A stretch of DNA of 64,000 nucleotides from Myxacorys almedinensis A (GCF_010091945.1 NZ_WVIE01000020.1:1-64000); one strand, 5' to 3'. Shown: positions 45,806 through 53,934, numbered from the stretch's first letter. A program made the numbers and translations. The notes: generated by a model not told the origin, from the letters alone.

Positions 45806-46903
45806 CTAATTCGTGGCTACGGCAACCTCACCAGGTTCGGTAAATTCATCAAACCAACGCTGATAGGCAACTAACGTTTTTGGGCGGTAAGGCTGTTTTC
45901 CCGCTAGCTTCCAGCGTTGTTTTGCGCTGAGGTGAATATTGTTGTCAAAAAAGTGTTGATCAAACGTTGCCCGCGGATTATCTGGATCGAGCAGTTGCCG
46001 ATCGATCGCGCCACCAAGCTTAAAAATGCCACTAAATTCGGGGTCAAATGCGATCGCAGGATCAGGCTTCACCCCTCCTTCTGCCAAGGTCGGATCAAAC
46101 TCCAGTCCCAGCCCTGCCTGTTGCGTTTCTTCCATCATCCACAGCAATGCCCCATCTGATAAGCCGCGATTCTCCTCGCGACCGCCCCCAACACAGCCAT
46201 GAATGCCAGGAAACCAGACCTGCCGTAGATTTGTGCTGGCTCCTTCACTAACTTGCATTCGAGTCACATCAAACACTTTGCGACGCTCATCAATCGCAAC
46301 AGCATGAAAGGCATTCTGAATGCGGCGATTAACCAGCGTGTCATGAAATTTGTATTTTGCGTTGAGCCAATTATCAAACGGTAGAATCGGAATTTGATCA
46401 GGCACACCGAGCGCACCGACCGTATCCCAACAGCCGAGCAGGGAAATCGGCACTTGCTCTCCATAATCACTGCGAAACTGTTGAGCAACCTGGTCACTTG
46501 GCGAAATGTTGCGATCGCGGTATATCTCGTATGCCCGTGGAATACGGCAGATGTGTTGACGCTTTGGCAATCCGGAGCAGTAGATCAATCCTGCCAAACT
46601 GCGGACTGTGTAAGCCCCTCGGCTAAAGCCAAAGAGATAAATTTCGTCCCCTTCTCCATAGTTAAGCGAGAGAAATCGGTAGGCTTTCTGAATCGTTTGA
46701 TCAATCCCCCAACCAAACGCACCCCCCGTTAATTTGCCGACCGCGCCATCTCCGGTTCCTACCCCTTCGCTATAGTAGACGATTTGATCGATGCCATCGC
46801 GCGCAACAGACTTCACCGCCTGGGCAATTTTAACAACATTTGAAGGACACGGGTTTGTTAACTGTTGCCATGTTCCATCACAACAAACGACTAACCGTTT
46901 CAT
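45806..46903 (-). CDS. DUF2235 alpha/beta-hydrolase domain protein
   Basis: A 365-residue protein with the DUF2235 fold. The start LVVCCDGTWQQLTNPCPSNV is typical. The nucleophile elbow is FGFSRGAYTVRSLAGLIY (GxSxG), and ISLLGCWDTVGALGVPD and HGCVGGGREENRGLSD supply the Asp and His region. DUF2235 is the catalytic domain of Tle1-type phospholipase effectors but also occurs alone as an uncharacterised hydrolase. No type VI secretion genes are near, so a housekeeping esterase is more likely. The length suits a single-domain form. Confidence 0.88.
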   Translation of the reverse strand: MKRLVVCCDGTWQQLTNPCPSNVVKIAQAVKSVARDGIDQIVYYSEGVGTGDGAVGKLTGGAFGWGIDQTIQKAYRFLSLNYGEGDEIYLFGFSRGAYTVRSLAGLIYCSGLPKRQHICRIPRAYEIYRDRNISPSDQVAQQFRSDYGEQVPISLLGCWDTVGALGVPDQIPILPFDNWLNAKYKFHDTLVNRRIQNAFHAVAIDERRKVFDVTRMQVSEGASTNLRQVWFPGIHGCVGGGREENRGLSDGALLWMMEETQQAGLGLEFDPTLAEGGVKPDPAIAFDPEFSGIFKLGGAIDRQLLDPDNPRATFDQHFFDNNIHLSAKQRWKLAGKQPYRPKTLVAYQRWFDEFTEPGEVAVATN

Positions 46904-47337
46904 CTATAATCTCCTCCTGTATTACAAAGCACAACCATTACAGAGCCAGAGATCGCTCTAGACCGTTAGCAGCATCTCGCAAATTTTAGATGGAAATAGC
47001 GAATATAGAGTCGAAATTGATACTAAAACTACTTAACTCTCTCTAAGGTCTGATTCGGTTTTATCATAGTCATCTTCTAAAGCGCGCGCTTATTTGCATT
47101 TCTACAAAGTTCTTAATTGCTAAGGAGGCGCTCTTTCAAGATCCCTATTTTTTGACCTCAAACTAGCTTAATGACCATTCTGAGTCTACATCTTTGTAAA
47201 ACTACGAGTATTGAATTTGACATCTTACAGTCTATATTTAATCGATCATCGCGTTGCTTGTAAAGACGCACTGCTCAAATGGGTGTGCGGTGTAGAACGG
47301 TAATTGTTAACACCCTTATTAACGCCTTAACGCCTTT
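46904..47337. other. Intergenic region without a visible gene
   Basis: About 430 bp upstream of the DUF2235 gene. It is AT-rich near 47080-47260 and likely contains that gene's promoter. No frame is protein-like. Confidence 0.45.
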
Positions 47338-47495
47338 GTTATACCAAATTAATCTGTAAATGCTACAGACGTGCAACCTCCCCCAACCCCTCCTTAGTAA
47401 CGAGGGACGCCGGGAAAGTTCTTCCTTATCAAGGGGAGATGCCGTAGGCAGGGGGGTCGAGGATCTGTCGCAGTGAAAAATCAATTTGGTATTAA
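47338..47495 (-). mobile_element. MITE-like element, copy 2
   Basis: Element of about 158 bp, matching the reverse complement of 7866-8024 along its length. The ends are GTTATACCAAATTAAT and (reversed) TTAATACCAAATTGAT, forming near-perfect inverted termini. It is inserted at the 3' end of the phosphodiesterase gene, whose TAA stop lies in its final bases. A GC-rich centre with short inverted segments is seen in both copies. Confidence 0.75.
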
Positions 47496-48289
47496 TACCC
47501 TGTTGCCGCTAAGTCGAGCTTGCCCATGTAGTGAATGCGCTGGACTTGTGTTGCCCATGTGCCATCTTTGTAAAGCTCGATCAGTCGAAATCCAGGTTCC
47601 TGATGCCCCAGGGCAAATTCTGTGCTCTTAGGTTCAAACTGAACGCACGTTGAAGGCGTTCCCAAATATGACACTGTGCCGCGTTGATAGTAAAACTCTT
47701 GATGCACATGCCCAAATACCACTAACTTAATTTGGGAATAGCGATCAACGATGTCAAAAAATTCTGAAGCATTTTGCAAGCGGCTGCCGTCGATCCACTC
47801 AGATTCCACCTCAAGCGGCGGATGATGCATTGAAACCAGGGTCGGAGTATGGGGGAACTGCTGCAACTGCTGCTTCAACTCGTCTAAAGCGCTCGGTGAA
47901 AGCATTCCATGAACGCATCCTGGCGCTTGAGAATTGAGCAAAATTAGCCGCCACCCTCCCCCCTGAAATGATTTATCTGCTTTAAACAAAGGATGGGTTA
48001 GCGATCGCTCCATCATTTCAACGCAGTCATGATTTCCGGGCAACCAATAGATCGGCACCTCCAGCGAATTGAAGCGCGCTTGAAGATGCTGATAAGACGC
48101 TGCTGTGCCGTCTTGAGAGAGATCGCCAGTCAGCAAAAATAGATCGGGCAAGGGAGCAAGTTGGCGTAGAGATTCGAGCAAGGCTTCGAGCGATCGCAGG
48201 GTTGAGAGACCAAGCAGGTGCCGATCTTCTGTGGCAAACAGATGGGTATCACTGACTTGGACAATTCGCAACGAGGGGGAATGAGCCAT
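47492..48289 (-). CDS. Metallophosphoesterase, CpdA-like cyclic-nucleotide phosphodiesterase
   Basis: A 265-residue calcineurin-type phosphoesterase. The metal-binding signatures are intact: VSDTHLFA (D14, H16), LTGDLSQDG, WLPGNHDCVE, SMHHPPLEVES and VFGHVHQEFYY. This order fits CpdA-type 3',5'-cAMP phosphodiesterases; other small phosphoesters are possible. The stop codon TAA falls inside the edge of a MITE-like element (47338-47495), so the last residues (ATGY) could be element-derived. The next gene copies on that side are far away, so it is probably monocistronic. Confidence 0.9.
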   Translation of the reverse strand: MAHSPSLRIVQVSDTHLFATEDRHLLGLSTLRSLEALLESLRQLAPLPDLFLLTGDLSQDGTAASYQHLQARFNSLEVPIYWLPGNHDCVEMMERSLTHPLFKADKSFQGGGWRLILLNSQAPGCVHGMLSPSALDELKQQLQQFPHTPTLVSMHHPPLEVESEWIDGSRLQNASEFFDIVDRYSQIKLVVFGHVHQEFYYQRGTVSYLGTPSTCVQFEPKSTEFALGHQEPGFRLIELYKDGTWATQVQRIHYMGKLDLAATGY

Positions 48290-48544
48290 ACAATCTAACC
48301 TGGAACAACAGCAAGAATGTCTCCTCTTAACTTAAGCCAATTTAACGCTGGAAGCAGCCTTTGAATACTAGCTGAAGAAAGATTTCAACTTTGCATTGCT
48401 ACAGCAATAAAGTGCAATCTTTGCTGTTAATGTATCGACAAATCGTTCTTGCATCAACGATCTGGGCGGAATGTACCTATGATCTCAGTCACATTTGAGA
48501 GGGAAGTAGGCGAGTTTTTCCAGGTTTGATAGCGAGTGGATGAG

Positions 48545-49240
48545 TCAGAATTGGTGTACTGACCACAACGTAGAGTAACCAGAAAAACTAGTGGCAGCCA
48601 AAACTAGCGTGCTTTCGGTAACGTTGTACAGCAAAATACAAGTGAGACAGGCGAGGGGATATAACCCTTCAGTGCCACTGTGCAAGCGCAGCCATGCGAT
48701 CGCCCGCACAAAACTCATGCCAAAACTCAGCATAAATGTGGCAAATCCTACCACTCCCAAATCCAACAGCAGGTCTACGTAACCGTTGTGACCATTTAGG
48801 GCTTGCCAATTCATCCGGTAAAAAATATCAGATGAATCTCCTTGATTTCCCAACCAAAATGATTTATACCCATACCCAACCTAAAAGTGCTACGAGATTT
48901 TTTCTAAAGCAACCGCCCAAATGTCGGTTTGCCCAGTGAGTGTTAGATCTCGGCCCATAACTGAAACTAGAAGACCAATCTTCCACAGTTTTCAATACTG
49001 AAATTGACCCACCGATAACAGCAAGAAAACCACTGCTCCAAACACGAAGGCTCGTGCTAAAACATATTTTTGAGCAAATATGCCTCGCCAGGCACCAATA
49101 TGAATAAGAGTGTCGGTTCCATAAGCAGGAAATGCAAGAGTAAATAGAATATTTGCGATCGCAATAACTCCTAAAGAAATTCCAAGCAATCGCATCTTTG
49201 ACCGCTGGCTGAGAACAGACAAACCATTTAACCACGCATG
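48545..49240 (-). pseudogene. Broken O-antigen ligase (Wzy/WaaL-type) gene
   Basis: Homology is split over frames of the minus strand. One frame (about 49010-49222) has LLGISLGVIAIANILFTLA and WRGIFAQKYVLARAFVFGA. A second frame (about 48850-48950) has LTLTGQTDIWAVALEKIS then two stops and VGYGYKSFW. The third (48545-48853) has LGNQGDSSDIFYRMNWQALN and GHNGYVDLLLDLGVVGFATF. These are the standard O-antigen ligase motifs (LTGR..W, GYG.GxFW, HNxYLDxLLxxG). With at least two nonsense codons and one frameshift, and no N-terminal half, it cannot make a ligase. Confidence 0.75.
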
Positions 49241-49247
49241 GGCATTG

Positions 49248-49343
49248 ATTGGTCGTCATGCCTGTCTTACTGAGCTTGGTGCTTTTGTGGATAGTAAAGA
49301 CTATGCTATCCTCTCTGGTCGCGGCGGTATTGGCAAGACGACC
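49248..49343 (+). pseudogene. P-loop NTPase fragment (STAND-like)
   Basis: An open 32-codon stretch on the plus strand reads [24 protein letters not shown] and RGGIGKT, which is a linker plus a Walker A motif as in STAND/NACHT-type ATPases. It has no start or following domains: after GKT the sequence switches to the 3' end of the opposite-strand DUF899 gene. It is an orphan scrap of a larger protein. Confidence 0.5.
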
Positions 49344-49651
49344 CGATCACCCAGCGAATTAACAAAGCCTGTACAGCCCCCACAGCCCTTTTCCCACTCC
49401 GGAGCGAACATGAAGTGGTAGATGATTAGTTGAGTTCGTCCATCAAACAAGTCAATGAGTTTGACAGAACCGTTCGCTCCTTCTAAGGGGTATTCCTTCT
49501 CAAGTTTGACTATTGGTAGCCTGCGTCGTTCTGCATTGATGCGATCGCGATGCTTGGTCAACTCTTTTTCGTGTTCAAGCAATGTTTTACGAGCAGTCAG
49601 CCACTCATCTTTTCCAACAATTTCTGGATGTGCAATTACATTCTGAGCCAT
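49301..49651 (-). pseudogene. DUF899 (thioredoxin-like) gene, truncated
   Basis: The first 101 residues match DUF899: [39 protein letters not shown], and [20 protein letters not shown]. Normal members are more than 200 residues long. Here the match stops at FVNSLG, near position 49348, and a short unrelated tail leads to a stop. The lost part is replaced by the P-loop fragment at 49248-49343. DUF899 genes often accompany ECF sigma factors of group 42. Confidence 0.75.
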
Positions 49652-49764
49652 TGTAGATCTCCATGATTAATAGTTGAACTCAGACAACGAGCGACGTTGT
49701 ATTGGCAATTCTGTTGTGCTTTAAACTGTCGGAACGTGATTAATGGGTTCTTTGTAGTGCAGGA

Positions 49765-50045
49765 TTAGCTGCTCAGTTTATGCAAAACCTCATCCGACAG
49801 GCGGTCAGATTCTGTTCGTTAGCGGGGACAACGATGTGTTCAAGGCGGCTGGCAGTTTCCGAACTTTCAAATGCCTGCGACCAGGATACGATCGTGCCCG
49901 TCGCCGATGCAGCCAAGGCAATGGTCAAGCGATACTTTGGCTCTGAGACATGCTGTACAACGACCTTTCTGGGCGATTCTATTTCTGCAAATACATTTTC
50001 GTTTGCATAGTTTGCGCCATTGGGTTCGTTGCACGTAAAAGCCTT
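49765..50045 (-). pseudogene. AHSA1/SRPBCC-family fragment, frameshifted
   Basis: A frame reading AFTCNEPNGANYANENVFAE, IESPRKVVVQHVSEPKYRLT and VSWSQAFESSETASRL matches the C-terminal half of AHSA1-type SRPBCC proteins. Near 49806 the frame must shift by one base to continue NEQNLDRLSDEVLHKLSS with a proper stop at 49765. The N-terminal half is missing, replaced by a VOC gene fragment on the same strand. Confidence 0.7.
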
Positions 50046-50274
50046 GCGGGGTTTCAAAATATCCCGGTGGGCAATCAGATCCCATCAGTAGGCAATCATC
50101 TAGTTCAAGACAGGCGTGCATGATTTTATCCTGCCATTCTGGTGAGACAGTTTCTGCGGAGGGTGCCTCTTTGTGCGCCATCATCATGGTGATCTTGCCG
50201 CCAAGACATTGCTCGTAGAACTTAAATGCTGCCTCACAGTTGCCGTTGAACATGAGATAAGAATTGATTTTCAT
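50038..50274 (-). pseudogene. VOC-superfamily (PhnB-like) gene, truncated
   Basis: The first 80 residues match PhnB-type glyoxalase-fold proteins: MKINSYLMFNGNCEAAFKFY, LGGKITMMMAHKEAPSAETV, KIMHACLELDDCLLMGSDCP and YFETPQGFYV. The normal length is about 140 residues; here the second half is lost at about 50040, where an AHSA1 fragment begins. The chimera stays open to 49867 in this frame, but with no family match. Confidence 0.75.
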
Positions 50275-50373
50275 AATGGATTGCTTTTTGTTGGGTAGCT
50301 ATTGTAGCGGCGAGTTTACATTGATCGCTTGAGGTATTCAATTGGTCTGTTAAACCCGCTCTTACAGGCAGGT

Positions 50374-50510
50374 TTAGGGATTGAGGGTGAAGACTGCTTG
50401 AGAAGTCTCCGGATTAAAGGGCACCGAAATATGTTCATATAGAATCTGCCAATTGCCCTGCTGCTTCTGACACACAGCGGTAGCCCGCATCCACATCTGC
50501 ATTCTGCACT
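50374..50510 (-). pseudogene. SnoaL/NTF2-like (DUF4440-type) C-terminal fragment
   Basis: A minus-strand frame with no start ends MWMRATAVCQKQQGNWQILY, then EHISVPFNPETSQAVFTLNP and a stop at 50374. It matches the C-terminus of SnoaL-like/ketosteroid-isomerase-fold proteins (typical MWMRATLGFRK...HEHVSVPFD). The N-terminal part is missing; the frame abuts the sigma-factor fragment on the opposite strand. Confidence 0.65.
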
Positions 50511-51128
50511 GAAGCGATTCGACTAGGGCAACTGGTGCGGCAATTGATGGCACCCCAACCTCCGTCTGAAGTCACAGCACTGGTGGCATTGATGTTACTT
50601 CATGATTCGAGGCGAGATGCCCGTTTAGATGAAGCGGGCGATCTAATTCTGCTGGAAGACCAGGATCGGAGCCGTTGGAACCATCCACAAATCGCTGAGG
50701 CATTGCCACTCGTCGAAGAATCATTGCGTGGCGGAACAGGTGTTTATGCCCTACAAGCGGCGATCTCTGCCCTCCACTGTCAGGCAGCCCGCGCCGAAGA
50801 AACAGACTGGGCACAGATTGTGCGACTCTATGAAGTTTTGGAACGCTTACAGCCTTCACCCATTGTGACTTTGAATCGAGCGGTGGCGATCGCAATGGCA
50901 GACGGTCCTCAAGCAGCATTTGGACTGATTGATCGACTTGCCCCAGAACTTGATAGCTATCATCTAGTTCATGCCACCCGTGCAGATTTATTCCGGCGTA
51001 TCGGAGCATTGGAGGAAGCAACCCAAAGCTACAAGCGGGCACTAGAATTGGTGACAAATGACAGTGAGCGGTGTTTCCTGGAGCGTCGATCGCGCGAAGT
51101 TAGCTCTAACGTACCGGATTTTAACTGA
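50502..51128 (+). pseudogene. C-terminal half of an ECF42-like (DUF6596) sigma factor
   Basis: From about 50502 the frame reads FCTEAIRLGQLVRQLM, then SEVTALVALMLLHDSRRDAR, LILLEDQDRSRWNHPQIAEA, DWAQIVRLYEVLERLQPSP and IVTLNRAVAIAMADGPQAA. This is the DUF6596/TPR-like C-terminal domain found in ECF sigma factors of group 42. The N-terminal sigma regions 2 and 4 are absent, so no promoter recognition is possible. An in-frame ATG (50535) could still give a 197-residue protein. Confidence 0.75.
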
Positions 51129-51146
51129 TTTAGCATTGCTCAGGCG

Positions 51147-51708
51147 CAGTGCAGCAGCAGTAGCGGCAGGATTATCTCCACTGGATATTGGAATGATATT
51201 GCAGGTTCAGTGCGTCAACCTGCTCACTTTTGTGGAATTTATAGCTTGAAGCCAACTGATCGGCGTATTTCCACCGCAGGCATAATTCCAGAAGTTCCCG
51301 GAATGCCCTACTGCTTTCGACAAATGATGACCGTGGGATACTTTGCGCGATCGCTTCACTGCTCAACTCGATACGGCTTTAGAACCCTGGGATGTTTGGC
51401 TCACTCCCGTTGCAGTGACTCCTGCATTTACTCATCGTCCTGCCTGGAATGCGGTTGAAGTGGATGGTCGATCCTATCCTCATGCCGTTGCCAACGGCGC
51501 TTACACAATGCCATTCAATCTGAGTGGACATCCTGCGATCGTGATTCCAATTGGACAAACAAAGGATGGATTGCCGATCGGGATGCAGATTGTCGGTAAG
51601 CGGTGGAAAGAAATGGAGTTATTGGCGCGCTGCTTCGCAGATACCGCAAGGGTCGCCCAACAAATTGACACTGTGATTGGTGGTTTTCAATCGCCACCAG
51701 GCTACTGA
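51147..51708 (+). pseudogene. Amidase-signature gene, truncated and frameshifted
   Basis: Amidase homology starts inside the Gly/Ser signature (SAAAVAAGLSPLDIG), then after a 1-base loss continues in another frame as DIAGSVRQPAHFCGIYSLKP and GIIPEVPGMPYCFRQMMTVG. A deletion near 51343 removes the central part. The C-terminus resumes in frame 51343-51708 (LEPWDVWLTPVAVTPAFTHR, GAYTMPFNLSGHPAIVIPIG, LPIGMQIVGKRWKEMELLAR). The catalytic lysine region at the N-terminus is missing, so it is dead. Confidence 0.75.
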
Positions 51709-51809
51709 GCAACAAATTGCTTGCCACAATCCTTACAGAGATAGCATTGCTTGCCCCGACGATAGCCATTTTTCGATAACTGGTCAGATTGACAATGGAG
51801 GCACATCAT
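51702..51809 (-). mobile_element. IS1-like transposase N-terminal fragment (zinc ribbon)
   Basis: The last 35 codons of the TetR gene frame read MCLHCQSDQLSKNGYRRG, then KQCYLCKDCGKQF. The two CxxC pairs match the InsA-type zinc ribbon at the start of IS1-like transposases, and the internal ATG is where such a transposase would begin. It ends at TAG next to the amidase remnant. It looks like a broken IS fused to the regulator. Confidence 0.65.
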
Positions 51810-52484
51810 TACTTTCATTACATTGCCCAACCGTTGATTACCGACATGCGGCTCTAAATATGACACCATTAAATTCTCAATCTGCTGCGTTAAGCGTTGG
51901 CAATGCTCTGGATCTGGATTGCGGAGTGCTGCCAGGATGATGGCATTACTACTGTGTACACAGACTTCTGCCAGTAAATCGTGCAGTTCCCCTGGTAGAG
52001 CAGGATTGCGGTGTTTGAGAATACTTGCCATGAAGGCGATCGCATCCTGGGTCATGCTTTCATCGATCGATTGAAAAATCTGAGGTGCTAAGTAAAACTG
52101 CACAAATACAACCCGTGATACAGGCTGCTCAAACAGTTCTGCAACCGACTCGACTAGAACATAAATCATCTGACGCAGGGGGAGTTGCACCAGGGCTGGA
52201 ATATCGACTTGCGACCAGAACTCTTTCACTCGTTCTGAGTGGCGGATCTCCATTGCCTTAAAAATCGCAGCTTTGTCGGGAAAAAACTGATAGAGAGAAC
52301 CGATCGCGGTTCCTGCTTTGGCAGCAATCATGTGAGTCGTAGCGGCTTCATAGCCCACCTCATCAAACACAGTAGCTGCCGCATCGAGAATTTTCTCAAC
52401 TCGTTCCTTGCCTCGTTGCTGTTTGGGCTGACGACGCAAATTAATCGATGCTTGGGGGCTTGACGAATGTGAAACTTCTGTCAT
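51702..52484 (-). CDS. TetR-family regulator with a transposase-derived zinc-ribbon tail
   Basis: A 260-residue protein. Residues 1-65 hold the TetR HTH (RGKERVEKILDAAATVFDEV, YEAATTHMIAAKAGTAIGSL, YQFFPDKAAIFKAM). Residues 65-220 are a helical ligand domain (SRVVFVQFYLAPQIFQSIDE). The final 35 residues are a zinc ribbon normally found in an IS1-type transposase. The start is MTEVSHSSS, because the longer frame would overlap the divergent Rieske gene. It probably regulates that gene, 40 bp away. The extra tail may alter or add DNA contact, or be inert. Confidence 0.8.
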   Translation of the reverse strand: MTEVSHSSSPQASINLRRQPKQQRGKERVEKILDAAATVFDEVGYEAATTHMIAAKAGTAIGSLYQFFPDKAAIFKAMEIRHSERVKEFWSQVDIPALVQLPLRQMIYVLVESVAELFEQPVSRVVFVQFYLAPQIFQSIDESMTQDAIAFMASILKHRNPALPGELHDLLAEVCVHSSNAIILAALRNPDPEHCQRLTQQIENLMVSYLEPHVGNQRLGNVMKVMMCLHCQSDQLSKNGYRRGKQCYLCKDCGKQFVAQ

Positions 52485-52524
52485 ATTTTGAAAACACGAC
52501 GGATTTCTCACAATTTTATCGTTA

Positions 52525-53529
52525 ATGGAGAACACCATGCGCTCAATGCTTCCTGGTGCCCCCTGGTTGTTGGCACACAAGTCGATGCTGAAGGTTAACC
52601 AGCCCCGAAAGATTTCTCTGTATGGGGTTGACTATGTGATGTGGAAGGATTCGACGGAAACCGTTCAAGCATTACCAAATGCTTGTCCTCACATGGGAGC
52701 GATGCTCTCAGAAGGATGGTGTGAAACTCAGAAGGATGGTACAAGTGCCGTCGTTTGTCCATTTCATGCGTTGCCTTTTGATGCCACGGGTTGCACGGTT
52801 CTCCCAGGTTCTGGCAAAAAAACATTGTCTCTATTGAACCCCCTGGAACTCATCATCCAAGGTGATTTCATCTGGTCTTATGGGGGTTATGAACCCAAGG
52901 TTGCCATTCCTGCTGTAATGAATGAGATTGCAGAAAAATACGAGTTTGTGGGGCATACGGGCGATCGCAGCGTCGAAACCGATTTGCTCACCATGCTAAT
53001 GAATATGCATGACTACAATCATCAAAACGGCACCCATCGGGATTTATTTCGCATTACAGAAGTTCAATTTCATCAGTTCATTGATAATGGACATCGCTCC
53101 CATGCATTCTATGAGATGCCCACAGCGCCTTATACTTGGGGTGAAAAACTGAGGAAACCCGATTTATTTCTACTTCCCACGTTGATTAAGGCACATCTAG
53201 AAAATCACTTTCCGTCGCTTGTCATCTTTCATGGCGAGATGCCGCTGGGGAAAGCAGCACAATGCCACCTTTTTGTACCGGAAGCTGAAAACCGTACTCG
53301 GACTTACATCTTGCTTTTTGGTCAGGCAACGCATCCCGCCTTTAGGGTGTTTGGTAAGACGTATCTCAAGTTTGGAAAAGTGGTTGTGGATCAGGATGCC
53401 GATATTCTAGGCAAGATTTATCCAGACACTCCGCAGAAGATTAAACTCAACAACGAAGTGGGTATGGATTGGGTACGGCGCAACTTTGAGAGTTTTCCTG
53501 ATGTTGTAGCGCCCAATCTCTCCAGATAA
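52525..53529 (+). CDS. Rieske-type non-heme iron oxygenase
   Basis: A 334-residue oxygenase. The Rieske 2Fe-2S ligands are C54-P-H56 (NACPHMGAML) and C78-P-F-H81 (VVCPFHALPFD). The catalytic domain has D163-x2-H166-x4-H171 (NMHDYNHQNGTH), with the bridging aspartate and two iron-binding histidines. These enzymes need a separate reductase and hydroxylate or demethylate aromatic or other ring compounds; the substrate is unknown and no reductase is adjacent. It is divergent from the TetR regulator with a 40-bp gap. This, with the surrounding debris, suggests horizontal acquisition. Confidence 0.88.
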   Translation: MENTMRSMLPGAPWLLAHKSMLKVNQPRKISLYGVDYVMWKDSTETVQALPNACPHMGAMLSEGWCETQKDGTSAVVCPFHALPFDATGCTVLPGSGKKTLSLLNPLELIIQGDFIWSYGGYEPKVAIPAVMNEIAEKYEFVGHTGDRSVETDLLTMLMNMHDYNHQNGTHRDLFRITEVQFHQFIDNGHRSHAFYEMPTAPYTWGEKLRKPDLFLLPTLIKAHLENHFPSLVIFHGEMPLGKAAQCHLFVPEAENRTRTYILLFGQATHPAFRVFGKTYLKFGKVVVDQDADILGKIYPDTPQKIKLNNEVGMDWVRRNFESFPDVVAPNLSR

Positions 53530-53542
53530 ACGCTTAATTGTT

Positions 53543-53869
53543 TCACTGAACATGCTTCAAATGATTCTCTCCCCAATTGCACAGTACTTGCAGGACAGGT
53601 TTGAGCGTCAGCCCATACTCTGTAAATGAATACTCTACTTTAGGCGGCACTCCTGAATGGACGTTGCGGTTGACAATGCCATCTTTTTCTAACTCTCGCA
53701 ATTGTTGAATGAGCATCTTTTGTGTTATTTCTGGCATCAACCGTTTGAGTCCACTGAATCGCTTTTTCTCATCTTTGAGATGCCACAGTATCAGAATCTT
53801 CCATTTCCCACCTAATACTTTTAAGGTGGTTTGTACAAACACAGTGCCTTGAGTGGATTCATTGGTCAT
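53543..53869 (-). CDS. HxlR-family transcriptional regulator
   Basis: A 108-residue winged-helix regulator of the HxlR/MarR-like family. Landmarks are VLGGKWKILILWHLKDEKKR, FSGLKRLMPEITQKMLIQQL, RELEKDGIVNRNV and PPKVEYSFTEYGLTLKPVL. No cysteine is present, so the redox mechanism of YodB or HypR is unlikely. It is divergent from the SDR-MFS gene pair. In the intervening region, direct repeats AAAAAGTAAGTA (53905) and AAAAAGTTAGTA (53923) are candidate operators. Confidence 0.9.
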   Translation of the reverse strand: MTNESTQGTVFVQTTLKVLGGKWKILILWHLKDEKKRFSGLKRLMPEITQKMLIQQLRELEKDGIVNRNVHSGVPPKVEYSFTEYGLTLKPVLQVLCNWGENHLKHVQ

Positions 53870-53904
53870 CTACGTTACTTTCCCATATCTTGAGGGAGCT
53901 TACA

Positions 53905-53934
53905 AAAAAGTAAGTACTTCCGAAAAAGTTAGTA
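53905..53934. promoter_or_regulatory. Candidate HxlR operator: two 12-bp direct repeats
   Basis: AAAAAGTAAGTA at 53905-53916 and AAAAAGTTAGTA at 53923-53934, 11 of 12 bases the same and 18 bp apart start to start. They lie 36 bp upstream of the HxlR ATG and about 105 bp upstream of the SDR gene, where a divergent-gene operator is expected. Confidence 0.5.

Noticed and set aside
47275-47484. 69-codon minus-strand frame
   Set aside because: It lies mostly within the MITE-like element and does not look like protein.
49248-49343. Intact STAND defence gene
   Set aside because: Only about 32 codons around Walker A are present, with no start and no downstream domains.
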